From NCBI RefSeq assembly GCF_000711955.1, contig NZ_JONR01000001.1, forward strand, positions 62,001 through 126,000: DNA of 64,000 bases, read 5' to 3'. The position numbers and the translations under genes were made by a program. Of this stretch, positions 17,729 through 28,135 are shown one piece after another (the stretch's first letter is position 1; the number at the start of each line of letters is the position of its first letter). Source of the stretch: Nevskia soli DSM 19509 (GTDB lineage Bacteria > Pseudomonadota > Gammaproteobacteria > Nevskiales > Nevskiaceae). The notes under the pieces were generated by a model that was not told the origin of the DNA, made no database searches, and was given only the letters and a program-made list of their open reading frames with translations.

Positions 17729-19006
17729 TTATCGCTCGACAATCGCCACGACGCCCATCCCGCCCGCCGCGCAGATCGAAATCAGGCCGCGGCCGCCCTT
17801 GTTTTCGTCGATGATCTTGGCGAGGTTCGCCAGGATGCGGCCGCCGGTGGCGGCGAAGGGGTGGCCGGCGGCGAGGCTGCCGCCCTTGACGTTGAGCTTG
17901 CTGCGGTCGATCGAGCCGAGCGGCTGGTCGAGCCCGAGGCGCTCCTTGCAGAACTTCGGATCTTCCCAGGCCTTGAGGGTGCACAGGACCTGGGCGGCGA
18001 AGGCTTCGTGGATTTCGTAGAAGTCGAAATCCTGCAGGGTCAGGCCGGCGCGCTTGAGCATGCGCGGCACGGCGTAGGCCGGCGCCATCAGCAGGCCTTC
18101 CTTCTTGCCGACGAAGTCGACGGCGGAGGTTTCGCTGTGGGTCAGGTAGGCCAGCGGCTTCAGGCCGTGCGCCTTGGCCCACTCTTCAGAAGCCAGCAGC
18201 ACGGTGGAGGCGCCGTCGGTGAGCGGGGTGCTGTTGCCCGCGCTGAGCGTGCCGCCCTTGCGGTCGAAGGCCGGGCTGAGCGAGGCCAGCTTCTCGATGG
18301 AGATGTCCGGGCGCAGGTTGTTGTCGCGCTTGAGGCCGCCGAATTCCACCAGCAGGTCGTCGTGGAAGCCGGCATCGTAAGCGGCGGCGGCTTTCTTGTG
18401 CGATTCGTAGGTGAGCTGGTCCTGCTCTTCGCGGGGGATGTGCCATTCCTTCGCCATCACTTCGCAGTGCTGGCCCATCGACATGCGCGTGCGCGGTTCG
18501 CCGTTGGTGGGGATGGCCGGTACCAGCATGGAGGGACGGATGCGGGCGAGGGCGGCCAGCTTCTGGCCGTTGGTCTTGGCGCGGTTGGCGTCGAGCAGGA
18601 TCTTGCGCAGCTTCTCGTTCAGCGCGATCGGCGCATCGGAGGCGGTATCGACACCGCCGGCGATGCCGGCCTCGATCTGGCCCAGGGCGATCTTGTTGCC
18701 GACCAGGATGGCGGTCTCCAGGCCGGTGCCGCAGGCCTGCTGCACGTCGTACGCGGGGGTCTCCGGCGCCAGGCCCGAGGACAGCACGCATTCGCGCGTC
18801 AGGTTGAAGTCGCGCGAGTGCTTCAGCACCGCGCCGGCGGCGACTTCGCCGAGACGCTCGCCGTGCAGCTGGTACTTGTCCACCAGGCCGCGCAGGGCGG
18901 CGGTGAGCATGTCCTGGTTGGACTTGTGCGAGTAGGCCGAGTTGGAGCGGCTGAAGGGAATGCGCGCGCCGCCGAGAATGGCGACCTTGCGGACGGTCTG
19001 GGTCAT
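17729..19006 (-). CDS. acetyl-CoA C-acyltransferase (thiolase, FadI/FadA type)
   Basis: The 425-residue thiolase carries the acylation Cys92 in DVQQACGTG, the HEAF motif, GHPFAATGGR and the terminal CAAGGMG with the second active-site Cys. It would cleave 3-ketoacyl-CoA or condense two acyl-CoAs in the cytoplasm. The ATG at 19006 follows CAGGAAACATCC; an in-frame ATG 78 bp upstream adds a non-homologous Arg/Ser-rich stretch and is unlikely. It lies about 90 bp after the long FabG-type reductase on the same strand. Reductase plus thiolase is a common pair beside a hydratase in fatty-acid oxidation or reverse elongation. Confidence 0.93.
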   Translation of the reverse strand: MTQTVRKVAILGGARIPFSRSNSAYSHKSNQDMLTAALRGLVDKYQLHGERLGEVAAGAVLKHSRDFNLTRECVLSSGLAPETPAYDVQQACGTGLETAILVGNKIALGQIEAGIAGGVDTASDAPIALNEKLRKILLDANRAKTNGQKLAALARIRPSMLVPAIPTNGEPRTRMSMGQHCEVMAKEWHIPREEQDQLTYESHKKAAAAYDAGFHDDLLVEFGGLKRDNNLRPDISIEKLASLSPAFDRKGGTLSAGNSTPLTDGASTVLLASEEWAKAHGLKPLAYLTHSETSAVDFVGKKEGLLMAPAYAVPRMLKRAGLTLQDFDFYEIHEAFAAQVLCTLKAWEDPKFCKERLGLDQPLGSIDRSKLNVKGGSLAAGHPFAATGGRILANLAKIIDENKGGRGLISICAAGGMGVVAIVER

Positions 19007-19051
19007 GGATGTTTCCTGGAAGCTAGGTAGTGATCGACAATTTCTTTTGGT

Positions 19052-19075
19052 CCTTCTCTCTCTTGAAAGAGAAGG
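19052..19075. repeat. CT/GA-rich hairpin between reductase and thiolase genes
   Basis: CCTTCTCT pairs perfectly with AGAGAAGG across an 8-nt loop in the gap between the two minus-strand genes. Low sequence complexity makes chance pairing possible. It could act in mRNA processing or be a remnant of the heptamer hairpins seen elsewhere in the window. Confidence 0.4.
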
Positions 19076-19099
19076 CGAGATCATGAAAACGGCGGTTGT

Positions 19100-20422
19100 T
19101 TATCCCAACCAGTTCTGCCCGCAGACGCGCAGCGTGGCGCCGTTGACGCCGCCGGACAGCGGCGCGGCGCCGAGGAAGGTCACGGCTTCGGCGATGTCTT
19201 CCGGCAGGCCGCCTTGCAGCAGCGCGCTCATGCGGCGGCCGAAGAAGCGGTTGGCCGGCGGGATGGAGGCGGTCATCTGCGTTTCGATGAAGCCCGGCGC
19301 CACGGCGTTGATGGCCATGCCGCGTTTCGCCAGTTCCGGCGCCAGCGCGGCGACGTAGCCGATCACGCCGGACTTGGTGGCGGCATAGTTGGTCTGCCCG
19401 GCATTGCCGGCGATGCCGCCGATCGAGGCGATGCACACCAGGCGCGCCTGCGGCTTGAGGTTGTCGCCGAGCAGCTGCTCGTTGATGCGCACGATGGCGT
19501 CGAGGTTGATGCCCAGCACCATGTCCCAGTAGTGCTCCGGCATCTTGCGCAGCAGCTTGTCGCGCGTGACGCCGGCGTTGTGCACCAGCAGGTCGAGCTT
19601 GCCGGCGGCCTCGGCGATGCGCGCGCCGGCGTCGGCGGCGGTGACGTCGAGCAGCACGGCGCGGCCGCCGATGGGGTGCAGGGTCGCGTTCAGCGCTTCT
19701 TCTTCCTGCGGGCGATCGACGCCGATGACCTGGGCGCCTTCACGCGCCAGGGTGGCGGCGATGGCGGCGCCGATGCCGCGGGCGGCACCGGTGACGAGTG
19801 CGGTCTTGCCGGCCAGCGGCTGGTTGAAGTCGCCCGGCTTGAGGCTCCTGGCGGCCGGCACCAGGGGCAGCACCTGGCCGGTGACGAAGGCGGCGTGGCC
19901 GCTGAGCAGGAAGCGCAGGGCGCCGTCGATCCAGGGCTCGGCGCCGTCGGCGACGGTGAGCAGGTTGGCGGTGCTGCCCTTGCGGCCGATCTCCTTGGCC
20001 AGGCTCTTGACGAAGCCGGAGAGGGCGCCGGCCGCGGCGGCTTCCGCCGCGCTCTCGCAGCTGGCGGCGGCGCGGCCGATGACCACGATGCGGGCGCCGG
20101 AGGGCAGGCCTTCGAGGTGCTGGTGGAAGAAGGAATAGAGGGATTTGAGTTCGATCGGCCCGGTCGCGCCGGCGGCGTCGAATACCAAAAGCGGCGCGGC
20201 CGACTCTGCCAGGCTGGCGCCGGCGCCCTTCAGCGCGGCTTCGACGCCGCCGCGATAGCGCGCCTGCGCCACGCCGCCGACGATGGCGGACTTGCCGGCC
20301 AGCGGCTGCGCGCCATAGGGCTGCGGCTCGCGCGCCAGGCGCGGCGGTCCCGGCAGGTTCAGCGCGGAGAAGAACTGGCGGCCCAGCGAGGTCTGTGCCA
20401 GTTCCAGATAGCGGTCGCTCAT
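19100..20422 (-). CDS. high-molecular-weight FabG-type 3-oxoacyl-ACP/CoA reductase
   Basis: At 440 residues this is the long FabG (FabG4-like) form. Residues 1 to about 195 are a degenerate Rossmann-like domain. Residues 203-440 are a full SDR with TGAARGIG (211-218), Ser333, and the catalytic Tyr346/Lys350 in NYAATK. The start at 20422 (MSDRYLELAQ) matches the family, and the open frame upstream is GC-rich shadow. Long FabG enzymes reduce 3-oxoacyl-CoA with NADH and usually neighbour a MaoC-type hydratase and a thiolase. The thiolase is present downstream, but no MaoC domain is seen nearby; a divergent hotdog thioesterase lies upstream. Confidence 0.92.
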   Translation of the reverse strand: MSDRYLELAQTSLGRQFFSALNLPGPPRLAREPQPYGAQPLAGKSAIVGGVAQARYRGGVEAALKGAGASLAESAAPLLVFDAAGATGPIELKSLYSFFHQHLEGLPSGARIVVIGRAAASCESAAEAAAAGALSGFVKSLAKEIGRKGSTANLLTVADGAEPWIDGALRFLLSGHAAFVTGQVLPLVPAARSLKPGDFNQPLAGKTALVTGAARGIGAAIAATLAREGAQVIGVDRPQEEEALNATLHPIGGRAVLLDVTAADAGARIAEAAGKLDLLVHNAGVTRDKLLRKMPEHYWDMVLGINLDAIVRINEQLLGDNLKPQARLVCIASIGGIAGNAGQTNYAATKSGVIGYVAALAPELAKRGMAINAVAPGFIETQMTASIPPANRFFGRRMSALLQGGLPEDIAEAVTFLGAAPLSGGVNGATLRVCGQNWLG

Positions 20423-20670
20423 GTGTCTTGCCCCGAGTTTGTCTGGTGGAATCGCTGCCGCGCGAGACGCCGGCAGGGAGGCGCAAGCTTTGCCGCTGGG
20501 GCCTGCCGGCGCCATGGCTCTGCGGCCAATCGAGTTTGTCCAACTCGCCAGTGCTGCACTGCGGCATTCAGCGTGAAATCTTCGCCGGAACAAGCACTTT
20601 GCGGCAACATAGGCTCTTGCCGGTCCTGCCATAACAACAAGCCGGAACCAGAAGTCGGATACCCAAACCC

Positions 20671-21210
20671 ATGGTGATGATGCTCAGATTCGTTCGTGTC
20701 TGGTGGATTTCGCGCATGCGCCGGCGCATCGCGGCGGATGCGCCCAGCCGCTTCTCCATGCGGGTCTGGCCGAACGACCTGGACTTCAACATCCATATGA
20801 ACAACGGCCGTTATTTCTCGGCGGCCGACCTGGGGCGGCTCGACTGGTGGGTGCGCAGCGGGCTGTGGCACCGGGCGCTGGCGCGCGGCTGGCGGCCGAT
20901 GGCGGGGGATGCCAACGCACGCTTCAGCAAGCAGCTCAGGCCGTTCCAGAAATACGAGCTGCAGACGCGCATGGTGGGGTGGAACAGCAAGTGGCTGTTT
21001 GCCGAGCACCGTTTCCAGGTGGGCGAGCGGGTGCACGCGGTGATCGTGGTGCGTTACCTGTTCGTGGCGCGTGACGGTTCGCGGCCGTCGCCGGCGGAGG
21101 TGATGGCCCTGGTCGGCTGGACGGACCCGTCGCCGCCGTTGCCGGAATTCGTGGAGTTGTGGCACCGGGGGCAGGACAGCCTCAGCGCGGAATTGCGGGC
21201 GGGGCGGTAG
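20671..21210 (+). CDS. acyl-CoA thioesterase-like hotdog protein (THEM6/4HBT type)
   Basis: This protein of about 179 residues has the hotdog landmark WPNDLDFNIHMNNGRYF, typical of THEM6/Al110-like thioesterases. It has a basic, amphipathic N-terminus (about residues 1-25) that may associate with the membrane. Several Met codons stand close together at 20671-20680, so the exact start is uncertain. It is divergent from the FabG/thiolase/hydrolase-ACBP genes, with a 248-bp shared upstream region in which I find no clear operator. Hydrolysis of acyl-CoA or acyl-ACP is the likely activity. Confidence 0.85.
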   Translation: MVMMLRFVRVWWISRMRRRIAADAPSRFSMRVWPNDLDFNIHMNNGRYFSAADLGRLDWWVRSGLWHRALARGWRPMAGDANARFSKQLRPFQKYELQTRMVGWNSKWLFAEHRFQVGERVHAVIVVRYLFVARDGSRPSPAEVMALVGWTDPSPPLPEFVELWHRGQDSLSAELRAGR

Positions 21211-21264
21211 GGAACGTCTCCGCGCGCGGGGATGGCGCTACATGGGGTTTTTCACCATGCGTGC

Positions 21265-21297
21265 CATGCGTGCCAAGGGTTTTTGTTGGCACGCATG
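21265..21297. repeat. 11-bp inverted repeat with 9-nt tandem copy
   Basis: CATGCGTGCCA and TGGCACGCATG pair perfectly around a T-rich 12-nt loop. The left arm is preceded by a second copy of ATGCGTGCC (21257-21265, then 21266-21274). It lies between the thioesterase gene and the toxin-antitoxin pair and may end or insulate transcription; the T-run is in the loop, not after the stem. Confidence 0.6.
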
Positions 21298-21327
21298 CGG
21301 TGAGCGATAAGTTGTTCAACCCAAAAA

Positions 21328-21347
21328 TATACAAAATTTTATATAAT
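21328..21347 (+). promoter_or_regulatory. AT-rich promoter and palindrome of the toxin-antitoxin operon
   Basis: An 18-bp near-palindrome at 21328-21345, TATAC-AAAATTTT-ATATA, has one mismatched pair. It overlaps a consensus -10 box TATAAT at 21342-21347. The local AT content is far above the surrounding sequence. TA operons of this type are usually repressed by their own antitoxin at such a palindrome; that role is inferred. Confidence 0.65.
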
Positions 21348-21354
21348 GTGTTCG

Positions 21355-21690
21355 ATGAACCGCGTTAAGGAAATCGAGTTTCGCGGCAGTACGCTCGACG
21401 ATTTGCGCGCATTTCCGCAATCGGCCCGGCGCGAAGCGGGGCATCAACTCGACCTGGTGCAGCGAGGTTTGGATCCGGACGACTGGAAGCCGATGAGCAC
21501 CATTGGTTCAGGCGTGAGGGAAATCAGGATCCGGGATGCCGGTGCATTCCGGGTGATCGATGTGGCCAAGTTCGAGGAGGCTGTGTTCGTGCTGCATTGC
21601 TTCCAGAAGAAATCGCAAAAGACCAGCAGGGAAGACCTGGCGTTGGCAACCAGCCGTTACAAGGATTTGATGCAGGAGTTGGGCAAATGA
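21355..21690 (+). CDS. HigB/RelE-like toxin (phage Gp49 family)
   Basis: The protein of about 111 residues has the compact RelE/HigB (Gp49-like) pattern: FPQSARREAGHQLDLVQRG, GVREIRIRDAGAFRVI and VFVLHCFQKKSQKT. The last is the conserved strand ending in the catalytic-type Lys/Gln cluster. Family members are ribosome-dependent mRNA interferases. An ATG at 21346 is also in frame but sits inside the -10 box, so 21355 is preferred. Even so the 5' leader would be almost absent. The stop overlaps the antitoxin start (ATGA), giving the toxin-first order of higBA. Confidence 0.9.
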   Translation: MNRVKEIEFRGSTLDDLRAFPQSARREAGHQLDLVQRGLDPDDWKPMSTIGSGVREIRIRDAGAFRVIDVAKFEEAVFVLHCFQKKSQKTSREDLALATSRYKDLMQELGK

Positions 21691-21968
21691 GCAAACAGCG
21701 GTTTTCAAGTGTATGGGATGCCATCGAAGATACGCCGGCGGCGGCAGAGAACATGAAACTGCGGTCCGTGCTGATGATGGAACTCAAGGCGCACATCGAG
21801 AAAAAGGGCCTGAGCCAGGCGCAAGCTGCCAAGTTGCTGGGTGTGACCCAGCCACGAGTCTCCGATCTGATGCGCGGCAAGATCGACCTGTTCGCCATCG
21901 ATACGCTGGTCAACCTGGCGTCGGCCGCTGGGCTGCGTGTGGAGATGCACTTGGCGAAGGCGGCCTGA
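21687..21968 (+). CDS. HigA-type XRE antitoxin
   Basis: The 93-residue protein contains an XRE helix-turn-helix, KKGLSQAQAAKLLGVTQPRVSDLMRGKIDLF (about residues 37-67). The conserved short N-terminal arm FSSVWDAIEDTPAAAENMKLRS is typical of HigA antitoxins of this subgroup. It overlaps the toxin gene by 4 bp and is translationally coupled to it. It should neutralise the toxin and, through its HTH, repress the operon at the upstream AT-rich palindrome. The pair is a common accessory module inserted in an otherwise metabolic region. Confidence 0.92.
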   Translation: MSKQRFSSVWDAIEDTPAAAENMKLRSVLMMELKAHIEKKGLSQAQAAKLLGVTQPRVSDLMRGKIDLFAIDTLVNLASAAGLRVEMHLAKAA

Positions 21969-22071
21969 CGCCGCCTCGTTTGAAAGTCCGGGCGGGGTAG
22001 ATTCCATCAGTCGTAAAAACGCAGAATGATGAGTATCTCGGAAGATTAAAAAAGGCCGAACTTCAAAATCG

Positions 22072-22590
22072 CTACACCTCGCTGCGCTTCTTCGGCACCC
22101 AGGCCCAGGTCATTTTGCATTTGATCGGTTCTTCGCCGCTTTCGTCGGTGACGTGGACCGGGACGACGATTTCGCCGCGGTCCTTGGCGGCGAGGGCGCG
22201 GCGTTGCGGCAGGGCCAGCGTGGCTTCGGCACGCAGGCCGCCCTGGGCGCGCTTGAGGTAATCCACCTGCATGCTTTTCAGCAAAGGCAGCTTGTCGCCG
22301 GGCAGGCTCAGGCCGAATACGGCGCCGGTGCAGGTCTCCGCCAGTAGTGCCATGGCGGCGGCGTGCACGCCGCCGATGTGGTTGCGCACCTTGGCGCGGT
22401 TGCCGATCACGGCCACGGCGCGGCCTTCTTCCAGCACTTCGAAGCGCACGCCGCCGGTGCCGGCGAAGCGCACCTGCCAGGTGAAGGCGGTGGTGATGGC
22501 CCGGCTGCGCAGCGGCGCGGGCAGGCGCGCGGCGGCGGCGACGAGTTTTTGCAGGGAATTCGCGGCTTTCTTCACGAGGCGCTCTTTCAA
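22072..22590 (-). CDS. DUF4442 hotdog-fold protein (putative thioesterase)
   Basis: The 172-residue product resembles DUF4442/YiiD-C hotdog proteins: VRNHIGGVHAAAMALLAETCTG is the central helix motif, and LLKSMQVDYLKRAQGGLRAEATL the following strands. Hotdog proteins of this sort act on acyl-CoA or acyl-ACP thioesters. Its start overlaps the stop of the crotonase gene by 4 bp, so the two are translationally coupled and probably act in the same pathway. Confidence 0.85.
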   Translation of the reverse strand: MKERLVKKAANSLQKLVAAAARLPAPLRSRAITTAFTWQVRFAGTGGVRFEVLEEGRAVAVIGNRAKVRNHIGGVHAAAMALLAETCTGAVFGLSLPGDKLPLLKSMQVDYLKRAQGGLRAEATLALPQRRALAAKDRGEIVVPVHVTDESGEEPIKCKMTWAWVPKKRSEV

Positions 22591-23399
22591 TCCTTGAAAC
22601 GGCGGTTGCGGAACACCGGCGTCTTCTTGTCGAAGTTGGCGCGCATGGCGATGCGCTGGTTGTCGCCGCGCAACAGCCGGAACTGGATGCGGCTTTCGAT
22701 GGCGAAGGCGCGCCGCACGCTGGCGAACCAGCTGCGGTGGAACAGGGACTTGGCGGCGGCCACGGCGTCCGGCGAGCGCGTCATCAGTTCATGGGCCATG
22801 GCTTCGGCGGCGGCGAGGGGATCGTCGGAGACCTGCGTCACCAGGTTCATCCGCTTCGCTTCCGCGCCGCTGAACAGGCGGCCGCTCATGGTGAGTTGCT
22901 TGGCCACGTCGATCGGCACCAGCTCGCGCAGGGTCACGGTGCCGGTCATGTCGGGGATCAGTCCCCACTTGATTTCCATGATGGAGCATTCGCAATCCGG
23001 CGTGGCGATGCGGAAGTCCGCGGCGAGGGCGATCTGGAAGCCGCCGCCGTAGCAGCGGCCGTGCAGGGCGGCGATCACCGGCACCGGCAGCTTGCGCCAG
23101 CACCAGCAGGCTTCCTGGAACAGGTTGGTATTGCGGCCGTACTTGAGGAAGGCGCGCACCATGCGTACGGGCTGCCTGGTGAAGGTGCCGAAGTCCAGGC
23201 CGGAGCTGAAGGCGGGGCCTTCGCCGTGCAGGATCACCGCGCGCACTTCGGGCAGGCGGCGGATGGTTCGCGCCGCGCCGACCAGGCCTTGCAGCAGGTC
23301 CCAGTCCAGGCCGTTGAACTTCTCCGGGCGCGACAGGCGCACCCAGGCGATGCCGTCTTTGACTTCCAGCCGCACGCGGCCGTTGATGAGTGATTGCAT
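22587..23399 (-). CDS. enoyl-CoA hydratase/isomerase (crotonase family)
   Basis: The 270-residue crotonase has the typical RLSRPEKFNGLDWDLL start, an oxyanion-hole region FSSGLDFGTF and HGRCYGGGFQIALAADFRIA. Asp in the last stretch of CSIMEIKWGLIPD probably serves as a catalytic acid, with Glu upstream, as in dienoyl-CoA isomerase-like members. I chose the ATG at 23399; the longer in-frame extension is Arg-rich and non-homologous. The gene is divergent from the 2,4-dienoyl-CoA reductase, consistent with a joint role in oxidation of unsaturated fatty acids. Confidence 0.9.
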   Translation of the reverse strand: MQSLINGRVRLEVKDGIAWVRLSRPEKFNGLDWDLLQGLVGAARTIRRLPEVRAVILHGEGPAFSSGLDFGTFTRQPVRMVRAFLKYGRNTNLFQEACWCWRKLPVPVIAALHGRCYGGGFQIALAADFRIATPDCECSIMEIKWGLIPDMTGTVTLRELVPIDVAKQLTMSGRLFSGAEAKRMNLVTQVSDDPLAAAEAMAHELMTRSPDAVAAAKSLFHRSWFASVRRAFAIESRIQFRLLRGDNQRIAMRANFDKKTPVFRNRRFKD

Positions 23400-23531
23400 G
23401 CACCATTCTGGGCCCTGGGGGAATGCCGGCAGCATGGCCCTGGCGCAGCGCGCGCGCGTCCGCGCAGCCAACGCGGGCCGGCGGCGAGCGGCTAATATCC
23501 GTAGTGTTTGGTCGTCAGTATGTCGTCCTGA

Positions 23532-25652
<2,121 letters not shown>

Positions 25653-25662
25653 GATTCCGCAT

Positions 25663-26100
25663 ATGGGGCGTAGGGAAGCACCACCGGTGACCGTGGAAGA
25701 AGACAGCGGCGGCAACTGGAAGGAGTGGCCGGCCAGGGCCGGCGAGTTCCTGCGCAACCTGTTCGACCTGCAATTCCGGCGGCTGCTGACGCCGCGCATG
25801 CTGCCTACGCTGTTCGTGCTGGCCATCATCGCCAGCGGGCTGTGGGTGGTGGCCTACGCGGCGCAGGGCTTTTCCATCTCGCTGACGGACGGCCTGGTGC
25901 GCCTGCTGCTGATCGGGCCGCTGGCCTTCCTGACCATGGTGACCTGCGCGCGGGTGGCGCTGGAGCTGTGCCTGGCGATCTTCCGGCTGGCGGTACATGC
26001 CAGCCGCATGGCGGGGCACACCGAGGATATCGCCGGGGGATTGCCGCGCATCCAGTTCTGGAAGAGTGCGCGGCGCAAGGGTGGGGAGGATGAGGAGTAG
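25663..26100 (+). CDS. DUF4282-family small membrane protein
   Basis: The 145-residue protein has two hydrophobic helices (about residues 46-68 and 78-105). The family pattern is present: FLRNLFDLQFRRLLTPRMLPTLFVLAI, then LLLIGPLAFLTMVTCARVALELCLAIFRLA. Charged cytoplasmic tails lie at both ends. The function of DUF4282 is unknown. It starts 10 bp after fadH and is likely in the same transcript. Confidence 0.82.
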   Translation: MGRREAPPVTVEEDSGGNWKEWPARAGEFLRNLFDLQFRRLLTPRMLPTLFVLAIIASGLWVVAYAAQGFSISLTDGLVRLLLIGPLAFLTMVTCARVALELCLAIFRLAVHASRMAGHTEDIAGGLPRIQFWKSARRKGGEDEE

Positions 26101-26305
26101 GGCGTCACTACTTGGGTCCGGTCTGGATGGCAATTCTTCGGGGTGCAGTCTTGGCCCCTCCCTCGATATGCCCAGCTTTGCCGGGCTACTCGGGACATTC
26201 GGTGCAACACCGGCTACGCCGGCACTCGGGGCGAACGGACTTTGGTGTAGTGCCGGGTGAACGGCGCCTGAGGACACGGAATTTGTCTCTAGGCGATAAT
26301 AGGAC

Positions 26306-26503
26306 ATGGACGTTCCCTCACCCTGCATCGATGTGTGCAGCCTCGATGACAAAGACATCTGCCTCGGCTGCGGGCGCCACATCGACGAGATCGTGGCCTG
26401 GAGCAATTCCGCGCCGGAGGTGAAGCTGCGCGTCGTCGCCGTTGCGCGCGAGCGCCTGGCGACGATGAAGGTGTGGCCGCCGAGCCGGTCGGCGCAATCA
26501 TGA
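26306..26503 (+). CDS. DUF1289-family small Cys-rich protein
   Basis: The 65-residue protein has the DUF1289 pattern SPCIDVCSLDDKDICLGCGRHIDEIVAW, with four cysteines in two pairs that could bind a metal. The rest is a short helix. Its stop overlaps the start of the downstream thioesterase (ATGA). The upstream 205 bp (26101-26305) contain no recognisable gene. Function of the family is not established. Confidence 0.88.
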   Translation: MDVPSPCIDVCSLDDKDICLGCGRHIDEIVAWSNSAPEVKLRVVAVARERLATMKVWPPSRSAQS

Positions 26504-26937
26504 GCACGCCGACGCGCGAGGAATTCCGCCAGTTCATTCCGATGACGGTGCGCTGGGGCGACATGGACGCGCTCGGGCACGTCAACAACGTGCAGTATTT
26601 CCGCTACGGCGAATCCGGCCGCATCGCCTACTTCGATCCGCTGGAAAAGGACGATCCGAAGTTCTGGAAGGAGTACGGCATCATCCTGGCCAGCATGGCC
26701 TGCGATTTCCTGGCGCAGGTGCATTACCCGGCGGAACTGGAGATCGGCACGCGGGTGACGCGGCTGGGCCGCAGCAGCCTGAACATGCAGACGGCGATCT
26801 TCCAGGACGGCAAGTTGGTGGCGGTGCTGCGCGGCGTGATGGTGTGGTTCGACTACACGGCGCAGAAGACGCTGCCGATTCCGGAGTCGGTGCGGGCCTG
26901 GATCCGCGCGCGGGAAGCGGTGCCGCCGGAAGAGTAG
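26500..26937 (+). CDS. acyl-CoA thioesterase (4HBT hotdog family)
   Basis: The 145-residue protein shows the 4-hydroxybenzoyl-CoA thioesterase-type signature VRWGDMDALGHVNNVQYFRY, with the catalytic-type Asp in GDMD. The rest is a typical hotdog strand order. The start is placed at 26500, overlapping the DUF1289 stop by 4 bp. It is the third hotdog-fold thioester enzyme within 6 kb, which fits the acyl-CoA theme of the region. Confidence 0.9.
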   Translation: MSTPTREEFRQFIPMTVRWGDMDALGHVNNVQYFRYGESGRIAYFDPLEKDDPKFWKEYGIILASMACDFLAQVHYPAELEIGTRVTRLGRSSLNMQTAIFQDGKLVAVLRGVMVWFDYTAQKTLPIPESVRAWIRAREAVPPEE

Positions 26938-27116
26938 GGCCGCAAGCCATCCCCTTTCATGGACCGGAAGCTGTTCGTAACCAGAACCCGGTCACAGTTG
27001 CCGAACCGCCGCGAACCAATAATCGCGGCCACGTCCTGAAGGCACGAAGCAGGTCCTGAACACAATCATCCGGTTCGACGGCAGGGGACGCTGTCCGGAT
27101 CGGCCTGGGGATTGCC

Positions 27117-28112
27117 ATGAAGCGGATCAAAAGAGCGATGTCGGGCGCGTTCGGCAGCTTCAAGGTGCCGGGCTGCGCGGTTGCGCTACTCGGCTTGGCC
27201 GCCTGTTCCAGCGCGCCGGTGGTCGACTACAGCCCGGCCAATACCGGTGTGGTCACGCCGCACAGCCTGAACGAAACGCGCGGCCAATACGCGCTGTGGA
27301 CCACCGCGCTGCATTTCAAGAAGGACGCTGGCGGCGAGATGACGGTGAGTGCCGCCACGGCGGCGGACCCGGCACAGACCAATGTGCTGATGATCGCCGG
27401 CGAGGACCACTGGTACAAGACCACGGCGGTGACCCTGGTCACGGCTTCCGACTCGGATGTGTTGAGCACGGTCGATGTGACGGTGACCGATCACCTGGCC
27501 AGCTATATCACGACCGCCGCGGAGTTGACGGTGACGGGCCTGACCGCGGTGCGCTCGAGCGGTCCGAATCCCTGCTCGCGGCCCGACAGGGTGCCGGCGG
27601 TGGCGGCCGATGCCGCCTTCGACGAGGAACTCAACGTCTATGCCTTCCTGCGGCAGCTCGATCAGGGCTGTCCGGGGCTGTCGTCGGACGAGGTGCCGGC
27701 GCGGCTGGTGGGCTTTGCCGGGGATGGCGTGCCGGCGGTGGCGGTGCTGAGCGTGGAGCCCCCGCCCGCGTCCGCGCTGGAGTTGAACCACGATGATGCG
27801 GCCGCGGTGCTTGGCGCGGCGAAGAACGTGTTCCTGTTTCCGGCCTGCCGCAATGCCACGCTGCAGTACCGCAGCACCTTGTCCAGGTCCGGCGTGGCGC
27901 CGCAGCTGGTGACGCACACCGTGCACTTCCGCTTCTCAGATCCCCGTTATGTGCAGGCGATCCCGCTCCCGGTGAAGGGCGCGCTGACGGTCAAGCCGCA
28001 ATGCGGCATGACGCTGCAATCCGATGCAGGGGATGCGGGCACCGCGGCCGAAGTTGCCAAGGCGATGGCCGATGCGGTGCAGTCGGTGGCCGGGGCGGCG
28101 AAAGCCAGGTAG
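27117..28112 (+). CDS. hypothetical lipoprotein, 331 residues
   Basis: A lipoprotein signal ends in LLGLAAC (Cys30), after which the protein is mostly beta-rich with acidic and Ala-rich stretches. Four further cysteines (for example in NPCSRPDR, QGCPGL, PACRN and QCGM) may form disulfides in the periplasm. I do not recognise a family. The C-terminal 35 residues are Ala-rich and probably helical. It stands alone between a thioesterase gene and convergent lipoprotein genes; codon use looks like the neighbours. Confidence 0.75.
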   Translation: MKRIKRAMSGAFGSFKVPGCAVALLGLAACSSAPVVDYSPANTGVVTPHSLNETRGQYALWTTALHFKKDAGGEMTVSAATAADPAQTNVLMIAGEDHWYKTTAVTLVTASDSDVLSTVDVTVTDHLASYITTAAELTVTGLTAVRSSGPNPCSRPDRVPAVAADAAFDEELNVYAFLRQLDQGCPGLSSDEVPARLVGFAGDGVPAVAVLSVEPPPASALELNHDDAAAVLGAAKNVFLFPACRNATLQYRSTLSRSGVAPQLVTHTVHFRFSDPRYVQAIPLPVKGALTVKPQCGMTLQSDAGDAGTAAEVAKAMADAVQSVAGAAKAR

Positions 28113-28135
28113 GCCCAGGTAGATTTGGCAGGCCG

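Noticed and set aside
19214..20677. Long forward frame opposite the FabG gene
   Set aside because: The reverse strand has complete SDR motifs; the forward frame is Gly/Ala/Val-rich shadow.
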